A stretch of DNA of 32,636 nucleotides from Stenotrophomonas sepilia. GTDB taxonomy: Bacteria; Pseudomonadota; Gammaproteobacteria; Xanthomonadales; Xanthomonadaceae. Of this stretch, positions 1-7,694 are shown one piece after another. Position numbers and translations under genes: made by a program. The stretch spans positions 1 to 32,636 of the forward strand of contig NZ_LXXZ01000036.1 of assembly GCF_003244875.1 (NCBI RefSeq), written 5' to 3'. Under the pieces are notes generated by a model that was not told the DNA's origin, did no database searches, and saw nothing but the letters and a program-made list of their open reading frames with translations. Position 1 is the first letter of the stretch. Each line of letters starts with the position of its first letter.

Positions 1-34
1 TATGCCGCGAAGTTTCCTTCGTAGCGAGCCACCC

Positions 35-62
35 ATTATGCCAGACTTTTTCAGTCCGTCAA
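35..62 (-). promoter_or_regulatory. Strong sigma70 promoter, rRNA-operon type, firing leftward
   Basis: Read on the minus strand, a -35 box TTGACG (57-62) and a -10 box CATAAT (35-40) are separated by 16 bp and followed by a GC-rich discriminator. Just upstream (about 66-90) lies an AT-richer stretch with two copies of TTCGTTCGA, placed like an UP element or activator site. Near-consensus boxes, a GC-rich discriminator and a position downstream of tyrS resemble xanthomonad rRNA promoters. I infer that a 16S rRNA operon begins beyond the left edge. No rRNA sequence is inside the window, so the identity of the transcript is inference. Confidence 0.6.
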
Positions 63-256
63 CACCTTCGTTCGATTATTTCGTTCGACGGTGGTGGGCG
101 CCCTGGTGTCGCTGAAGCCCCTTGGTGGCGACCCCTGCGACGGGGGAGGAGAAGTATGTCCCCATTCCCATCATTTGTGAAGGGGGTGTGGCGATTTTTT
201 TCACCGGATGTTGCATCTGTTCATGCGCCGCGCTGCGGCAGGAACCCGTGAAGAGC

Positions 257-280
257 AGCCGAGCGTGGGCTTGGCTCTAC
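257..280 (-). repeat. SMAG (GTAG-type) REP stem-loop
   Basis: On the minus strand the element starts with GTAG and folds into a stem-loop from AGCCAAG and CTCGGCT arms around a short loop. This is the architecture of the S. maltophilia GTAG (SMAG) repeats, which sit mainly between genes. It lies just past the tyrS terminator. Near-identical arms recur at 4407-4430. Confidence 0.75.
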
Positions 281-286
281 AAGAGC

Positions 287-322
287 AGAAGGAAGGGCCG
301 GCTGGCGCCGGCCCTTCCTTCT
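287..322 (-). terminator. Terminator hairpin of tyrS
   Basis: A perfect 16-bp inverted repeat (287-302 pairing with 307-322, loop TGGC) begins three bases past the tyrS stop. The core GGGCCGGC/GCCGGCCC is very stable. The tail on the minus strand is pyrimidine-rich but not a pure T run. It would separate tyrS from the presumed rRNA promoter at 35-62. Confidence 0.7.
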
Positions 323-324
323 TC

Positions 325-1536
325 TCAGCCAGCAACCAGGCGCACGCGGGCGAAGGTGCGCTTGCCGACCTGCAGCAGGCCTTCGAAGCCCGGCTGCAGC
401 ACCTGCTGGCCGTCTTCAACCACTTCACCGTCCACCTTCACCGCGCGCTCCTTGAGCTTGCGGTTGGCTTCGGAGTTGCTCGGGGTCAGGCCGGCCGCCG
501 TCAGCAACGCGGCAATACGCAGGCCTTCGGCCGGGATCGCCACATCCTGCAGCGGCAACTGGGTGATGTCGCCCTGCCCGGTCACCGCCGCTTCCCAGCC
601 GGCAATCGCCTGCTCTGCCGCCACGGCGTCGTGGAAACGGGTCGCCAGCTCACGCGCCAGGCGCAGCTTGACCACGCGCGGGTTCAGGTCGCCATTGGTC
701 ACCTGCTCGCGCAGCTGCACGGCCTCCGCCTGGCTGATGTCGAAGGACAGCAGCTCGATCCAGCGCCACATCAGGGTGTCGTCCACCTTCATGGTCTTGG
801 TGACGATGTCGATGGCCGGCTCGCTGATACCAATGTAGTTGCCCAGCGACTTGGACATCTTGTTGACGCCGTCCAGGCCCTCCAGCAGCGGCATGGTCAG
901 CACCACCTGCGGCTTCTGGCCATGGTGTTCCTGCAGGCCACGGCCCATCAGCAGGTTGAACTTCTGGTCGGTACCGCCCAGCTCGACGTCGGCCTCCAGG
1001 GCCACCGAGTCGTAGCCCTGCACCAGCGGGTACAGGAACTCATGGATGGCGATGGACTGCTGGGCGGCATAGCGCTTGGCGAAGTCGTCGCGCTCGAGCA
1101 TGCGTGCCACGGTGTGCTGCCCGGCCAGGCGGATCATGTCGGCCGCGCCCATCTTGCCGAACCACTCCGAGTTGAAGCGGACTTCGGTACGGCTGCGGTC
1201 CAGCACCTTGAACACCTGTTCCTCATAGGTACGGGCGTTGGCCAGCACGTCATCGCGGCTGAGCGGCTTGCGGGTGAGGCTCTTGCCCGAGGGATCGCCG
1301 ATCATGCCGGTGAAGTCGCCGATCAGGAAAATGACCTGGTGGCCAAGGTCCTGGAACTGGCGCATCTTGTTCAGCAGCACTGTGTGGCCCAGGTGCAGGT
1401 CGGGCGCAGTGGGGTCGAAGCCGGCCTTGATCCGCAGCGGGCGGCCTTCCTGCAGGCGCGCGCGCAGATCCTCGAGCTTGAGGATCTCGTCGGCACCGCG
1501 GCCGATCAGGGCAAGGGCTTCTTCAATCGAGGACAC
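325..1536 (-). CDS. tyrS: Tyrosyl-tRNA synthetase
   Basis: This class I aminoacyl-tRNA synthetase charges tRNA-Tyr in the cytoplasm. Visible signatures are the HIGH-type motif HLGH (residues 48-51, in [13 protein letters not shown]), the KMSKS loop as an exact KMSKS (residues 226-230), and a C-terminal S4-like RNA-binding region (about residues 340-400, [11 protein letters not shown]). The length of 403 residues is normal for the bacterial family. An open frame extends upstream to 1731, but that part has no family similarity. The GTG at 1536 is preceded by GGGAG at 7-nt spacing, so I use it. The gene is divergent from the M23 endopeptidase gene, followed by anmK, an order seen in other gammaproteobacteria, and it ends at a strong hairpin. 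Confidence 0.97.
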   Translation of the reverse strand: MSSIEEALALIGRGADEILKLEDLRARLQEGRPLRIKAGFDPTAPDLHLGHTVLLNKMRQFQDLGHQVIFLIGDFTGMIGDPSGKSLTRKPLSRDDVLANARTYEEQVFKVLDRSRTEVRFNSEWFGKMGAADMIRLAGQHTVARMLERDDFAKRYAAQQSIAIHEFLYPLVQGYDSVALEADVELGGTDQKFNLLMGRGLQEHHGQKPQVVLTMPLLEGLDGVNKMSKSLGNYIGISEPAIDIVTKTMKVDDTLMWRWIELLSFDISQAEAVQLREQVTNGDLNPRVVKLRLARELATRFHDAVAAEQAIAGWEAAVTGQGDITQLPLQDVAIPAEGLRIAALLTAAGLTPSNSEANRKLKERAVKVDGEVVEDGQQVLQPGFEGLLQVGKRTFARVRLVAG

Positions 1537-1593
1537 GTGACTACTCCCGGCAACGCCGATTCTTGTGTGGGGTGTTAAAGCAAAGTTAACCCG

Positions 1594-1614
1594 ATTGGCT
1601 TCACAAAAGCCAAT
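1594..1614. promoter_or_regulatory. Dyad between the tyrS and mepM starts
   Basis: An 8-bp inverted repeat ATTGGCTT/AAGCCAAT with a 5-nt centre (CACAA) lies between the divergent starts of tyrS and the M23 gene, 13 bp upstream of the proposed -35 box of the latter. It could be an operator or a hairpin in the tyrS leader. No T-box structure for tyrS is apparent, and none would be expected in this group. The function is unknown. Confidence 0.4.
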
Positions 1615-1626
1615 GGGCACAAGGGT

Positions 1627-1655
1627 TTGACGCGGTTTTCTCAGGTGTCTATGGT
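1627..1655 (+). promoter_or_regulatory. Probable sigma70 promoter of the M23 endopeptidase gene
   Basis: TTGACG (1627-1632) and TATGGT (1650-1655) are separated by exactly 17 bp, leaving a leader of about 40 nt with GGAAAAG before the ATG at 1704. Five of six -35 bases and four of six -10 bases match the consensus. Confidence 0.6.
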
Positions 1656-1703
1656 AACCGCCGATCAGGCCCGCGCTCCCGGGCCGCCAGGAAAAGACCG
1701 CCG

Positions 1704-3176
1704 ATGCACAATTCCGAACAAGGGCGCGCACGCAAGCAGCGCTTCCAGGAACGCCTTCACGTCCTGCACGACAACGCCCTGCATCGGAAGCTCAGGCAAC
1801 ACCTTCCCGCCGCCTTCAATGAGCGCTGGACCCGCCGCCATTGGATGCACGCCAGCCTGTTTGCGACCATCGGCGCCCTGGTGGCGACGATCGTCCCCGG
1901 TTTCTCGCACACCATTGATGCGCCTTACGCGGACAGCCACACCAGCCTGGCGCTGCCGCTGCCGCCGTTGACCATGGCCCGCCAGCAGCAGGTGCCGGGC
2001 GACAGCTGGCAGGTGCTGCGCATCCAGCGCGGCCAGACCCTGAGCGACCTGTTCGACAAAGCCGGCATTCCGGCCAGCACCCTGCACCGGGTGCTGGAGC
2101 ACCCCGGTGCGCGCGAGGCGCTGACCAAGCTGCGCCCGGGCGCCGAGATCGCCTTCGACATGCCGCTGTCCGGCGACCTGCGCAGCATCCGCTTCGATCG
2201 CGACGCCGACAACCGGGTGGAACTGAGCCTGGCCGGCGATGACATCAAGGAGCAGGTGACGCGGCGCGAGACCTCCACGCGTACCGTGGTCACCAGCGGC
2301 GAGATCACCAGTTCGCTGTATGCCGCGGCCCGCCGGGCCGGGCTGTCGCCGTCGGCGATCGCGACGATGACCGACGACATCTTCAAGTACGACATCGACT
2401 TCTCCAAGGACCTGCAGCCGGGCGACCGCTTCAGCGTGGTGATGGACGAGACCTGGCGCGAAGGCGAGAAGGTGGACACCAGCAAGATCCTGGCGGCGAC
2501 CTTCACCACCGGGGGCAAGACCTATTCCGGCTTCCGCTTCGACCGCAACGGCAAGTCCGAGTACTACGACATCAACGGCCGTTCGTTGAAGAAGAGCTTC
2601 ATCCGCATGCCGATCCCGTTCGCGCGGCTGAGCTCGACCTTCGGCGCACGCAAGCACCCGGTGCTGGGCAAGATGCGCATGCACAAGGGCGTGGACTACG
2701 CCGCGCGCACCGGCACCCCGATCATGGCCGCCGGCGACGCCCGCGTGCAGTTCGCCGGCGTGCAGCGCGGCTACGGCAATGTGGTGATCCTCGACCACGG
2801 TCGCGGCCACACCACCCTGTACGGCCACATGTCGCGCTTTGCGAACATCAAGACCGGCCAGCGCGTGGCCCAGGGCACGGTGATCGGCTACGTCGGCTCG
2901 ACCGGCCTGGCCACCGGCCCGCACCTGCACTACGAATTCCGCGTCAACGGCGAGCACCGCAACCCGCTGACCGTGACCATGCCGCCGCCGGAGCCGCTGA
3001 AGGGCGCCGAGCTGGTCGCCTTCCGCGCACAGACCGCGCCGGCGATGGCCCGCATCCAGGGCATGGAGAAGCTGATCTACGCCGATGCCAGCCCGGCACC
3101 GACCAGCCGCGACGAGGCCGCCACCGAGGTGGCCAGCGCCAAGGACAAGCAGGCAACCGGCCGCAAGCGCGGCTGA
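1704..3176 (+). CDS. mepM: M23 family murein DD-endopeptidase (MepM/YebA-like), membrane-anchored
   Basis: This is a zinc metallopeptidase expected to cut peptide crosslinks of peptidoglycan in the periplasm during wall growth. Residues about 49-66 form a single N-terminal membrane segment after a basic cytoplasmic stretch, so the protein looks anchored rather than secreted. A LysM/OapA-like region follows (about 95-150, [17 protein letters not shown]), then the M23 domain with metal ligands H327 and D331 (MHKGVDYAA) and the HxH pair H407/H409 (GPHLHYEF). The tail is Ala/Lys-rich. The 490-residue length suits the MepM/YebA group. A clear promoter and GGAAAAG ribosome site precede the ATG. It is divergent from tyrS and followed by anmK, another wall-turnover gene, across a strong terminator. 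Confidence 0.92.
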   Translation: MHNSEQGRARKQRFQERLHVLHDNALHRKLRQHLPAAFNERWTRRHWMHASLFATIGALVATIVPGFSHTIDAPYADSHTSLALPLPPLTMARQQQVPGDSWQVLRIQRGQTLSDLFDKAGIPASTLHRVLEHPGAREALTKLRPGAEIAFDMPLSGDLRSIRFDRDADNRVELSLAGDDIKEQVTRRETSTRTVVTSGEITSSLYAAARRAGLSPSAIATMTDDIFKYDIDFSKDLQPGDRFSVVMDETWREGEKVDTSKILAATFTTGGKTYSGFRFDRNGKSEYYDINGRSLKKSFIRMPIPFARLSSTFGARKHPVLGKMRMHKGVDYAARTGTPIMAAGDARVQFAGVQRGYGNVVILDHGRGHTTLYGHMSRFANIKTGQRVAQGTVIGYVGSTGLATGPHLHYEFRVNGEHRNPLTVTMPPPEPLKGAELVAFRAQTAPAMARIQGMEKLIYADASPAPTSRDEAATEVASAKDKQATGRKRG

Positions 3177-3194
3177 GCCCCTTCGTTGACGAAG

Positions 3195-3232
3195 AAGGAC
3201 GCGGCAGCACAAGCTTGCCGCGTCCTTTTTTT
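3195..3232 (+). terminator. Rho-independent terminator after mepM, abutting anmK
   Basis: AAGGACGCGGCA (3195-3206) pairs perfectly with TGCCGCGTCCTT (3216-3227) around a 9-nt loop and runs into seven T residues (3226-3232). This is a textbook intrinsic terminator. The next base begins an in-frame ATG of anmK (3233), so terminator and anmK translation start are back to back. Confidence 0.9.
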
Positions 3233-3241
3233 ATGCCTGCC

Positions 3242-4369
3242 ATGAACACACCTGCCGACGCTGACGCCCCCCTGTACCTTGGCCTGATGTCGGGCACCAG
3301 CGCCGACGGCATCGATGCCGCGCTGGTGCAGTTTCCCGCGGGCGGTGGCTGCCGCTTCGTGCACGGCCTGACCGCCCGCTGGGAACCGGTGCTGCGCGCG
3401 CGGCTGGTGGCGCTGGGCGAAGGTGGCCCGTTGGATTCGCTGGAGGAGCTGGGCGAACTGGACGCGCGGATTGCGATCAACTTCGCCGAGGCTGCCAACC
3501 AGCTGCTGGCCGAAGCCGGCGTGGATCGCAGCCAGGTGCGCGCGATCGGCTCGCACGGCCAGACCGTGCGCCACCGCCCGCTGGCCGATCCGGCGTTCAC
3601 CGTGCAGCTGGGCGACGGCAACCGCATCGCCGAGCTGACCGGAATCACCACGGTGTCCGACTTCCGTCGCCGCGACGTGGCGGCCGGGGGACATGGCGCG
3701 CCGCTGATGCCGGCCTTCCACCTCGGCATGCTGGGCGCCGCCGACGAGGACCGTGCCGTGCTCAACCTGGGCGGTATCGCCAACCTGACCCTGATCCCGC
3801 GCGAAGGCGCGGTGCGCGGCTTCGATACCGGCCCGGCCAACGCGCTGATGGATGCCTGGTGCCAGCGCCACACCGGCCGTACCTTCGATGCCGATGGCGC
3901 GTATGCCGCCAGTGGCGCGGTGGACGAGGGCCTGCTGGCCGGCTGGCGTTCGGACCCGTGGTTCGCGCTGCCGCCGCCGAAGAGCACCGGGCGCGAGCAG
4001 TTCCACCTGGCCTGGGCCGAGGCGCACATGGGGGAAGGCGAATATGCCGCTGCCGATGTGCAGGCCACCCTGCTGGAGCTGACCGCGACGACCGTGACCG
4101 ACGCGCTGCTGGCGCAGCAGCCGCAGACCCGGCGCCTGCTGGTCTGTGGCGGCGGCGTGCGCAACCGGCAGCTGATGAAGCGGCTGGCGGCGCGGCTGCC
4201 GGAGGTGCAGGTGGAGTCCAGCGCGCTGCACGGGCTGGACCCGGAGTACGTGGAGGCGATGGGCTTTGCCTGGCTGGCGCAGCGGACGATGGACGGGCTG
4301 GCCGGCAACCTGCCGAGCGTGACCGGGGCGACGGGGCCGCGGATCCTGGGGGCAATCCACCTGGCGTGA
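3242..4369 (+). CDS. anmK: Anhydro-N-acetylmuramic acid kinase
   Basis: AnmK cleaves the 1,6-anhydro ring and phosphorylates anhydro-MurNAc to MurNAc-6-phosphate in the cytosol, recycling wall sugar. Family signatures are [16 protein letters not shown] near the N terminus, [24 protein letters not shown] (the substrate and catalytic region) and the nucleotide-binding VCGGGVRN. The length of 375 residues is normal (369 in E. coli). The start is uncertain: the frame is open from TTG 3215 through ATG 3233 and ATG 3242, but the first lies inside the terminator hairpin and none has a Shine-Dalgarno sequence. I chose 3242 because family proteins begin shortly before the GLMSGTS motif. It follows the M23 endopeptidase gene, consistent with a shared role in peptidoglycan turnover. 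Confidence 0.93.
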   Translation: MNTPADADAPLYLGLMSGTSADGIDAALVQFPAGGGCRFVHGLTARWEPVLRARLVALGEGGPLDSLEELGELDARIAINFAEAANQLLAEAGVDRSQVRAIGSHGQTVRHRPLADPAFTVQLGDGNRIAELTGITTVSDFRRRDVAAGGHGAPLMPAFHLGMLGAADEDRAVLNLGGIANLTLIPREGAVRGFDTGPANALMDAWCQRHTGRTFDADGAYAASGAVDEGLLAGWRSDPWFALPPPKSTGREQFHLAWAEAHMGEGEYAAADVQATLLELTATTVTDALLAQQPQTRRLLVCGGGVRNRQLMKRLAARLPEVQVESSALHGLDPEYVEAMGFAWLAQRTMDGLAGNLPSVTGATGPRILGAIHLA

Positions 4370-4378
4370 GGTGGCGCC

Positions 4379-4430
4379 ATCCACGCAGGGCGTGGATTCA
4401 CCGGGCAGCCGAGCGTGGGCTCGGCTCTAC
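4379..4430. repeat. Hairpin plus SMAG stem-loop between anmK and the RHH gene
   Basis: ATCCACGC/GCGTGGAT with a 3-nt centre (4379-4397) forms a perfect 8-bp hairpin lacking the GTAG head. It is followed by a typical SMAG element (4407-4430) ending in CTAC with arms AGCCGAG/CTCGGCT. The pair sits between the convergent ends of anmK and the small minus-strand gene and may serve as a bidirectional transcript end. Confidence 0.7.
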
Positions 4431-4443
4431 CTCTACAAAGCCG

Positions 4444-4674
4444 CTAATCGAAGCCCTGCCCTGCGGGCAAGGCCTGCAAGGCGGCGATCGCATCGGAGAG
4501 GGCGTCCACTTCGGGATCGCCGAAACCGGAGCGGACCTCCAGTTCACTGCTGAACAGGCCCTGCTCCAACAAGGCGGCGCAGGTCTGTTCATGGGTCCAG
4601 CCGCGGGCGACCGCGACACGTCTGATACGTTCCAGCAGCAGCGGGTCCAGGTCCCGCAGCACAACGTCGGCCAT
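4444..4674 (-). CDS. Small ribbon-helix-helix-like protein, no toxin partner visible
   Basis: The product has 76 residues. Residues 1-42 (VVLRDLDPLLLERIRRVAVARGW then THEQTCAALLEQGLF) have the beta-strand then two-helix pattern of Arc/FitA-type ribbon-helix-helix proteins: a short strand ending in R-[DN]-L-D, then an amphipathic helix with basic residues. The C-terminal half is acidic and may be a partner-binding tail. A strong GGGGAAG lies 5 nt before the ATG at 4674, which decides this start over a longer frame. The gene follows the ampG-like gene on the same strand after 78 nt, so they may be cotranscribed. Antitoxins of this fold normally sit next to a PIN toxin, but none is here. Function as a regulator is inference. 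Confidence 0.6.
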   Translation of the reverse strand: MADVVLRDLDPLLLERIRRVAVARGWTHEQTCAALLEQGLFSSELEVRSGFGDPEVDALSDAIAALQALPAGQGFD

Positions 4675-4752
4675 GCTCACTTCCCCGTTCGCAAGGCACC
4701 GCCCCCTCGGCGCGTCGGGGGCGATGATCCCGCAGTCCGGGCGGGCAGGCAA

Positions 4753-6057
4753 TCAGGCGACCGGTGGCGGCCCGCGGTCGGCGATCCGCGGCCACAGCCA
4801 GGCCAGCAGCAGCAGGGTCGGCACCACAGTGACCGAGCTGAGGATGAAGAACGTGCTGTAGGACGTCGCCTCAACGATGTATCCGGAGACACCGCCGATG
4901 AACTTGCCCGGCAGGTTGGCCAGCGATACCAGCAATGCGTACTGCGTGGCGGTGAAGTTGCGGTCGGTCAGCGACGACATGAAGGCCACCAGCACGGTGC
5001 CGGCGAACCCCTGGAACAGGTTGTCGGCACTGAGCGCGGCATAGAACGCCCACAGCTTGCCTGGGTTGTGCGCCATCAGCAGGAAGGCGAGGTTGGACAT
5101 CGCCACGCCCAGTGCGGCCACCAGCAGCATGCGCCGGAAGCCGAATGCGGCCACCGCAATACCCCCCAGGAACGCACCGCCGATCCCCATCCATACGCCG
5201 AACAGCTTGGACACGGTGGCGATGTCGGCCTTGTCGAACCCCGAATCGAGATAGAACGGCCCGGCCATCACGCCGATCACCTGATCGGGGAACTTGAACA
5301 GGCCGACGAAGGCCAGCAGCACCAATGCCAACGCCACGCCATTACGGCTGAAGAAGCTGGAGATGGGCTGGACGAAGGCTTCGGCGATATCGATGCGACG
5401 CTGCACCGCCGTGGCCGGGCGCTCCGGCTCGGCGCACAGCAGGGTAGTGACGATCGGCAGCAGCATCAGCGCGGCCATCGCCAGGTAGGCGACGATCCAG
5501 CCTTCGAACTGCGCCAGGTACAGCGCGCCGGCGCCGGCCAGGATCAGGCCGATCCGGTAGCCCAGCGTATAGGTGGCCGCCAGCGCGGCCTGCGCGGTCT
5601 GCGGAGCGATCTCGATACGGTAGGCATCGACCGCCGAGTCCTGGGTGGCGCCAGCGAACGACGCCACCAGCACCCACATCACCAGTGGCCAGACGCCCTC
5701 TTCCGGCCGCACGAAGGCCAGTGCGACCAGGCCGACCAGCACCAGCACCTGCGATACCAGCAGCCACGAACGGCGGCGGCCGAGCGCGCCCAGCAGCGGA
5801 AATGCATAGCGGTCCAGCAGCGGCGCCCACAGGAACTTGAGCAGGTAGAAGAAGCTGGCCAGGCTGATCAGGCCGATGCTGCCCAGGTCCAGGCCGACGT
5901 CGCGCAGGCGCGTGGACAGCGTCTGCGAAGCGATCAGCAGGAACGGCAGGCCACTGCCGAAGCCAAGCATGGCCATGGTCAGCGCCGACGGGGTACCGAA
6001 GGCGCGCTTGATGCCTGCCCAGCCCTTGTAGCTGACCGGTGTGGCGGCCTCGGTCAC
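4753..6057 (-). CDS. ampG: AmpG-type muropeptide permease (MFS)
   Basis: This is a predicted inner-membrane permease of the major facilitator superfamily that imports GlcNAc-anhydroMurNAc muropeptides for recycling. It is 434 residues with about 12 hydrophobic segments. AmpG-family features include FGSGLPFLLIASQTLSTRLR at the N terminus, FFYLLKFLWAPLLDRY in the second helix region, SFAGATQDSAVDAYRIE, and LSADNLFQGFAGTVLVAFMSSLTDRNFTATQYAL split over the second half. The start is a GTG that overlaps the stop codon of the exonuclease III gene by 4 nt (GTGA), so the two are very likely translationally coupled. In S. maltophilia an ampN-ampG operon is needed for beta-lactamase induction; I infer that this pair may be that operon. 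Confidence 0.88.
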   Translation of the reverse strand: MTEAATPVSYKGWAGIKRAFGTPSALTMAMLGFGSGLPFLLIASQTLSTRLRDVGLDLGSIGLISLASFFYLLKFLWAPLLDRYAFPLLGALGRRRSWLLVSQVLVLVGLVALAFVRPEEGVWPLVMWVLVASFAGATQDSAVDAYRIEIAPQTAQAALAATYTLGYRIGLILAGAGALYLAQFEGWIVAYLAMAALMLLPIVTTLLCAEPERPATAVQRRIDIAEAFVQPISSFFSRNGVALALVLLAFVGLFKFPDQVIGVMAGPFYLDSGFDKADIATVSKLFGVWMGIGGAFLGGIAVAAFGFRRMLLVAALGVAMSNLAFLLMAHNPGKLWAFYAALSADNLFQGFAGTVLVAFMSSLTDRNFTATQYALLVSLANLPGKFIGGVSGYIVEATSYSTFFILSSVTVVPTLLLLAWLWPRIADRGPPPVA

Positions 6058-6854
6058 AGGTCGTAGTCCACGGTGAACGGGGCGTGGTCGGAGAAGCGCT
6101 CGTCGCGGTAGATCGAACAGCTACGCAGTTTGTCGCGCAGGCCCGGCGTGATGAACTGGTAGTCGATGCGCCAACCGACGTTGTTGGCGCGGGCGGCGCC
6201 GCGGTTGCTCCACCAGGTGTAGTCCTCGCCGGTGGGATTGAGCAGGCGGTAGGCATCGGCCCAACCGCGGCCGGCGGCGACATCGGTGGCCTGGCCGTGG
6301 TCGGCGCAGAGGGCGTTGAGCCAGTCGCGTTCCTCCGGCAGGCAGCCGGAATTCTTCTGGTTGGACTTCCAGTTCTTGATGTCCAGCGCCGAACGCACGA
6401 TGTTCCAGTCGCCGCACAGCACGTAGTCGCGGCCGCTGCGCGCCCACTCCTCCAGGATCGGGCGCAGCCATTCCATCACTTCGAACTTGAAGCCCTGGCG
6501 CAGGTCACCCGAGCTGCCGGAGGGAATATAGAAGGAGACCACGCTGAGGTTGCCGTAGCGCGCCTCGATGTAGCGGCCTTCGTCGTCGAACGGGGCCCAG
6601 CCCAGCGAGGTGATGACCTGGTCCGGCTCGCGCTTGCTGTAGATCGCCACGCCGCTGTAGCCCTTCTTGGTGATGGCGTCGCGGTAGAAGCAGTGATGGC
6701 CATCCGGACGGAACATCGGGTCGGTCAGCTGGTCTTCCTGGGCCTTGGTTTCCTGGATGCACAGGACGTCGGCGTCCTGGGCCCGGAACCAGTCCAGGAA
6801 GCCCTTGGTCGCGGCGGAACGGATGCCATTGGCGTTGAAACTGATGATGCGCAT
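6054..6854 (-). CDS. xthA: Exodeoxyribonuclease III / AP endonuclease
   Basis: This enzyme of the endonuclease/exonuclease/phosphatase fold incises abasic sites and trims 3' ends in base-excision repair. Conserved motifs in order: NANGIRS (residue 7 onward), the metal-binding IQETK (E35), YSGVAIYSK, FYIPSG, GDWN, WRIDYQF and the C-terminal catalytic SDHAPF. The length of 266 residues equals the usual size (268 in E. coli). The frame opens farther upstream, but the conserved MRIISFNANG begins at ATG 6854, preceded by a weak CAGG. Its stop codon overlaps the ampG start, an unusual partner for a repair enzyme. It is divergent from pyrE. Confidence 0.93.
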   Translation of the reverse strand: MRIISFNANGIRSAATKGFLDWFRAQDADVLCIQETKAQEDQLTDPMFRPDGHHCFYRDAITKKGYSGVAIYSKREPDQVITSLGWAPFDDEGRYIEARYGNLSVVSFYIPSGSSGDLRQGFKFEVMEWLRPILEEWARSGRDYVLCGDWNIVRSALDIKNWKSNQKNSGCLPEERDWLNALCADHGQATDVAAGRGWADAYRLLNPTGEDYTWWSNRGAARANNVGWRIDYQFITPGLRDKLRSCSIYRDERFSDHAPFTVDYDL

Positions 6855-7015
6855 GCGGGGACCTGCGGCGGGAAACCGGGCAAGCATACCGGTTGCCCGT
6901 GGGGCTGCGCAGTCCGCCAGGCAACGCCGCGACAGGCTTCACGCGGGGCCGGACGAGCGCGAAACGCCCAGCTGGATTAGGATTTGTGCTCCAAATGAAG
7001 ATGAATCGAGTTTTG

Positions 7016-7675
7016 ATGAGCGACCACCGCCACCGTTTCCTGCAGCTGGCCCTGACCGCCGACGCCCTGCGCTTCGGCCAGTTCACCCTCAAGTCCGGCC
7101 GGCTGAGCCCCTATTTCTTCAACGCCGGCCGTTTCGACTCCGGTTCGCTGCTGTCCCAGCTCGGCGCCTGCTATGCCGATGCCATCGATGCCAGCGGGAT
7201 CAAGTACGACGTGGTGTTCGGCCCGGCCTACAAGGGCATCCCGCTGGCCACCGCGATGGCCTGCGAGCTGGCCCAGCGCGGCCGCGACCTGCCGCTGTCA
7301 TTCAACCGCAAGGAAGCCAAGGACCACGGCGAAGGTGGCCAGCTGATCGGCGCTGACATGAATGGCAAGCGCGTGCTGATCGTCGACGACGTGATCACCG
7401 CCGGTACCGCGATCCGCGAAGCGCTGGGCATCATCCGCGCTGCCGGCGGCACCCCAGCCGGCATCGTGGTAGCCCTGGACCGCCAGGAGATCGCCTCGGA
7501 AACCGACCGCCGCTCGGCGGCGCAGTCGGTGGCCGAAGAGGCCGGGATTCCGGTGATCGCCGTGGCGTCGCTGGCCGATCTGCTTGATTTCGCCTCCGGC
7601 AACCCGGAACTTGTGGGTTACCGCCAGCCGCTGGAAGCCTACCGGGCCCAGTACGGCGTCCGTTCGATCCGCTGA
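7016..7675 (+). CDS. pyrE: Orotate phosphoribosyltransferase
   Basis: PyrE transfers the phosphoribosyl group of PRPP to orotate, giving OMP in pyrimidine synthesis. The PRPP-binding signature VLIVDDVITAGTA is intact, and the family motifs FTLKSGRLSPYFFNAG near the N terminus and VVFGPAYKGIPLA (with the following helix) are present. The length is 219 residues (213 in E. coli). The ATG at 7016 gives the usual N terminus MSDHRHRFLQLAL; an in-frame ATG at 6995 is possible but lacks family similarity. It is divergent from the exonuclease III gene and followed 19 nt later by a secreted coiled-coil protein that may be cotranscribed. I see no leader attenuator. Confidence 0.96.
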   Translation: MSDHRHRFLQLALTADALRFGQFTLKSGRLSPYFFNAGRFDSGSLLSQLGACYADAIDASGIKYDVVFGPAYKGIPLATAMACELAQRGRDLPLSFNRKEAKDHGEGGQLIGADMNGKRVLIVDDVITAGTAIREALGIIRAAGGTPAGIVVALDRQEIASETDRRSAAQSVAEEAGIPVIAVASLADLLDFASGNPELVGYRQPLEAYRAQYGVRSIR

Positions 7676-7694
7676 CCGACCCAGGGGAAAGGTC

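Noticed and set aside
1..324. Protein-coding gene at the left edge
   Set aside because: Open frames here lack motifs and ribosome sites and overlap the promoter, SMAG element and terminator; the stretch is better explained as an intergenic regulatory region.
1537..1703. T-box or attenuator leader for tyrS
   Set aside because: No specifier loop, T-box consensus or antiterminator is visible; T-boxes are not expected in gammaproteobacteria.
4379..4430. Possible insertion-sequence ends or CRISPR-like repeat
   Set aside because: Elements are single stem-loops of about 24 bp scattered through intergenic sites, with no transposase and no regular spacers; they fit SMAG REP elements.
3859..6066. 735-codon plus-strand frame across anmK end, RHH gene and ampG
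   Set aside because: It crosses three genes with clear identity on their own frames, including a SMAG repeat, and has no motifs.
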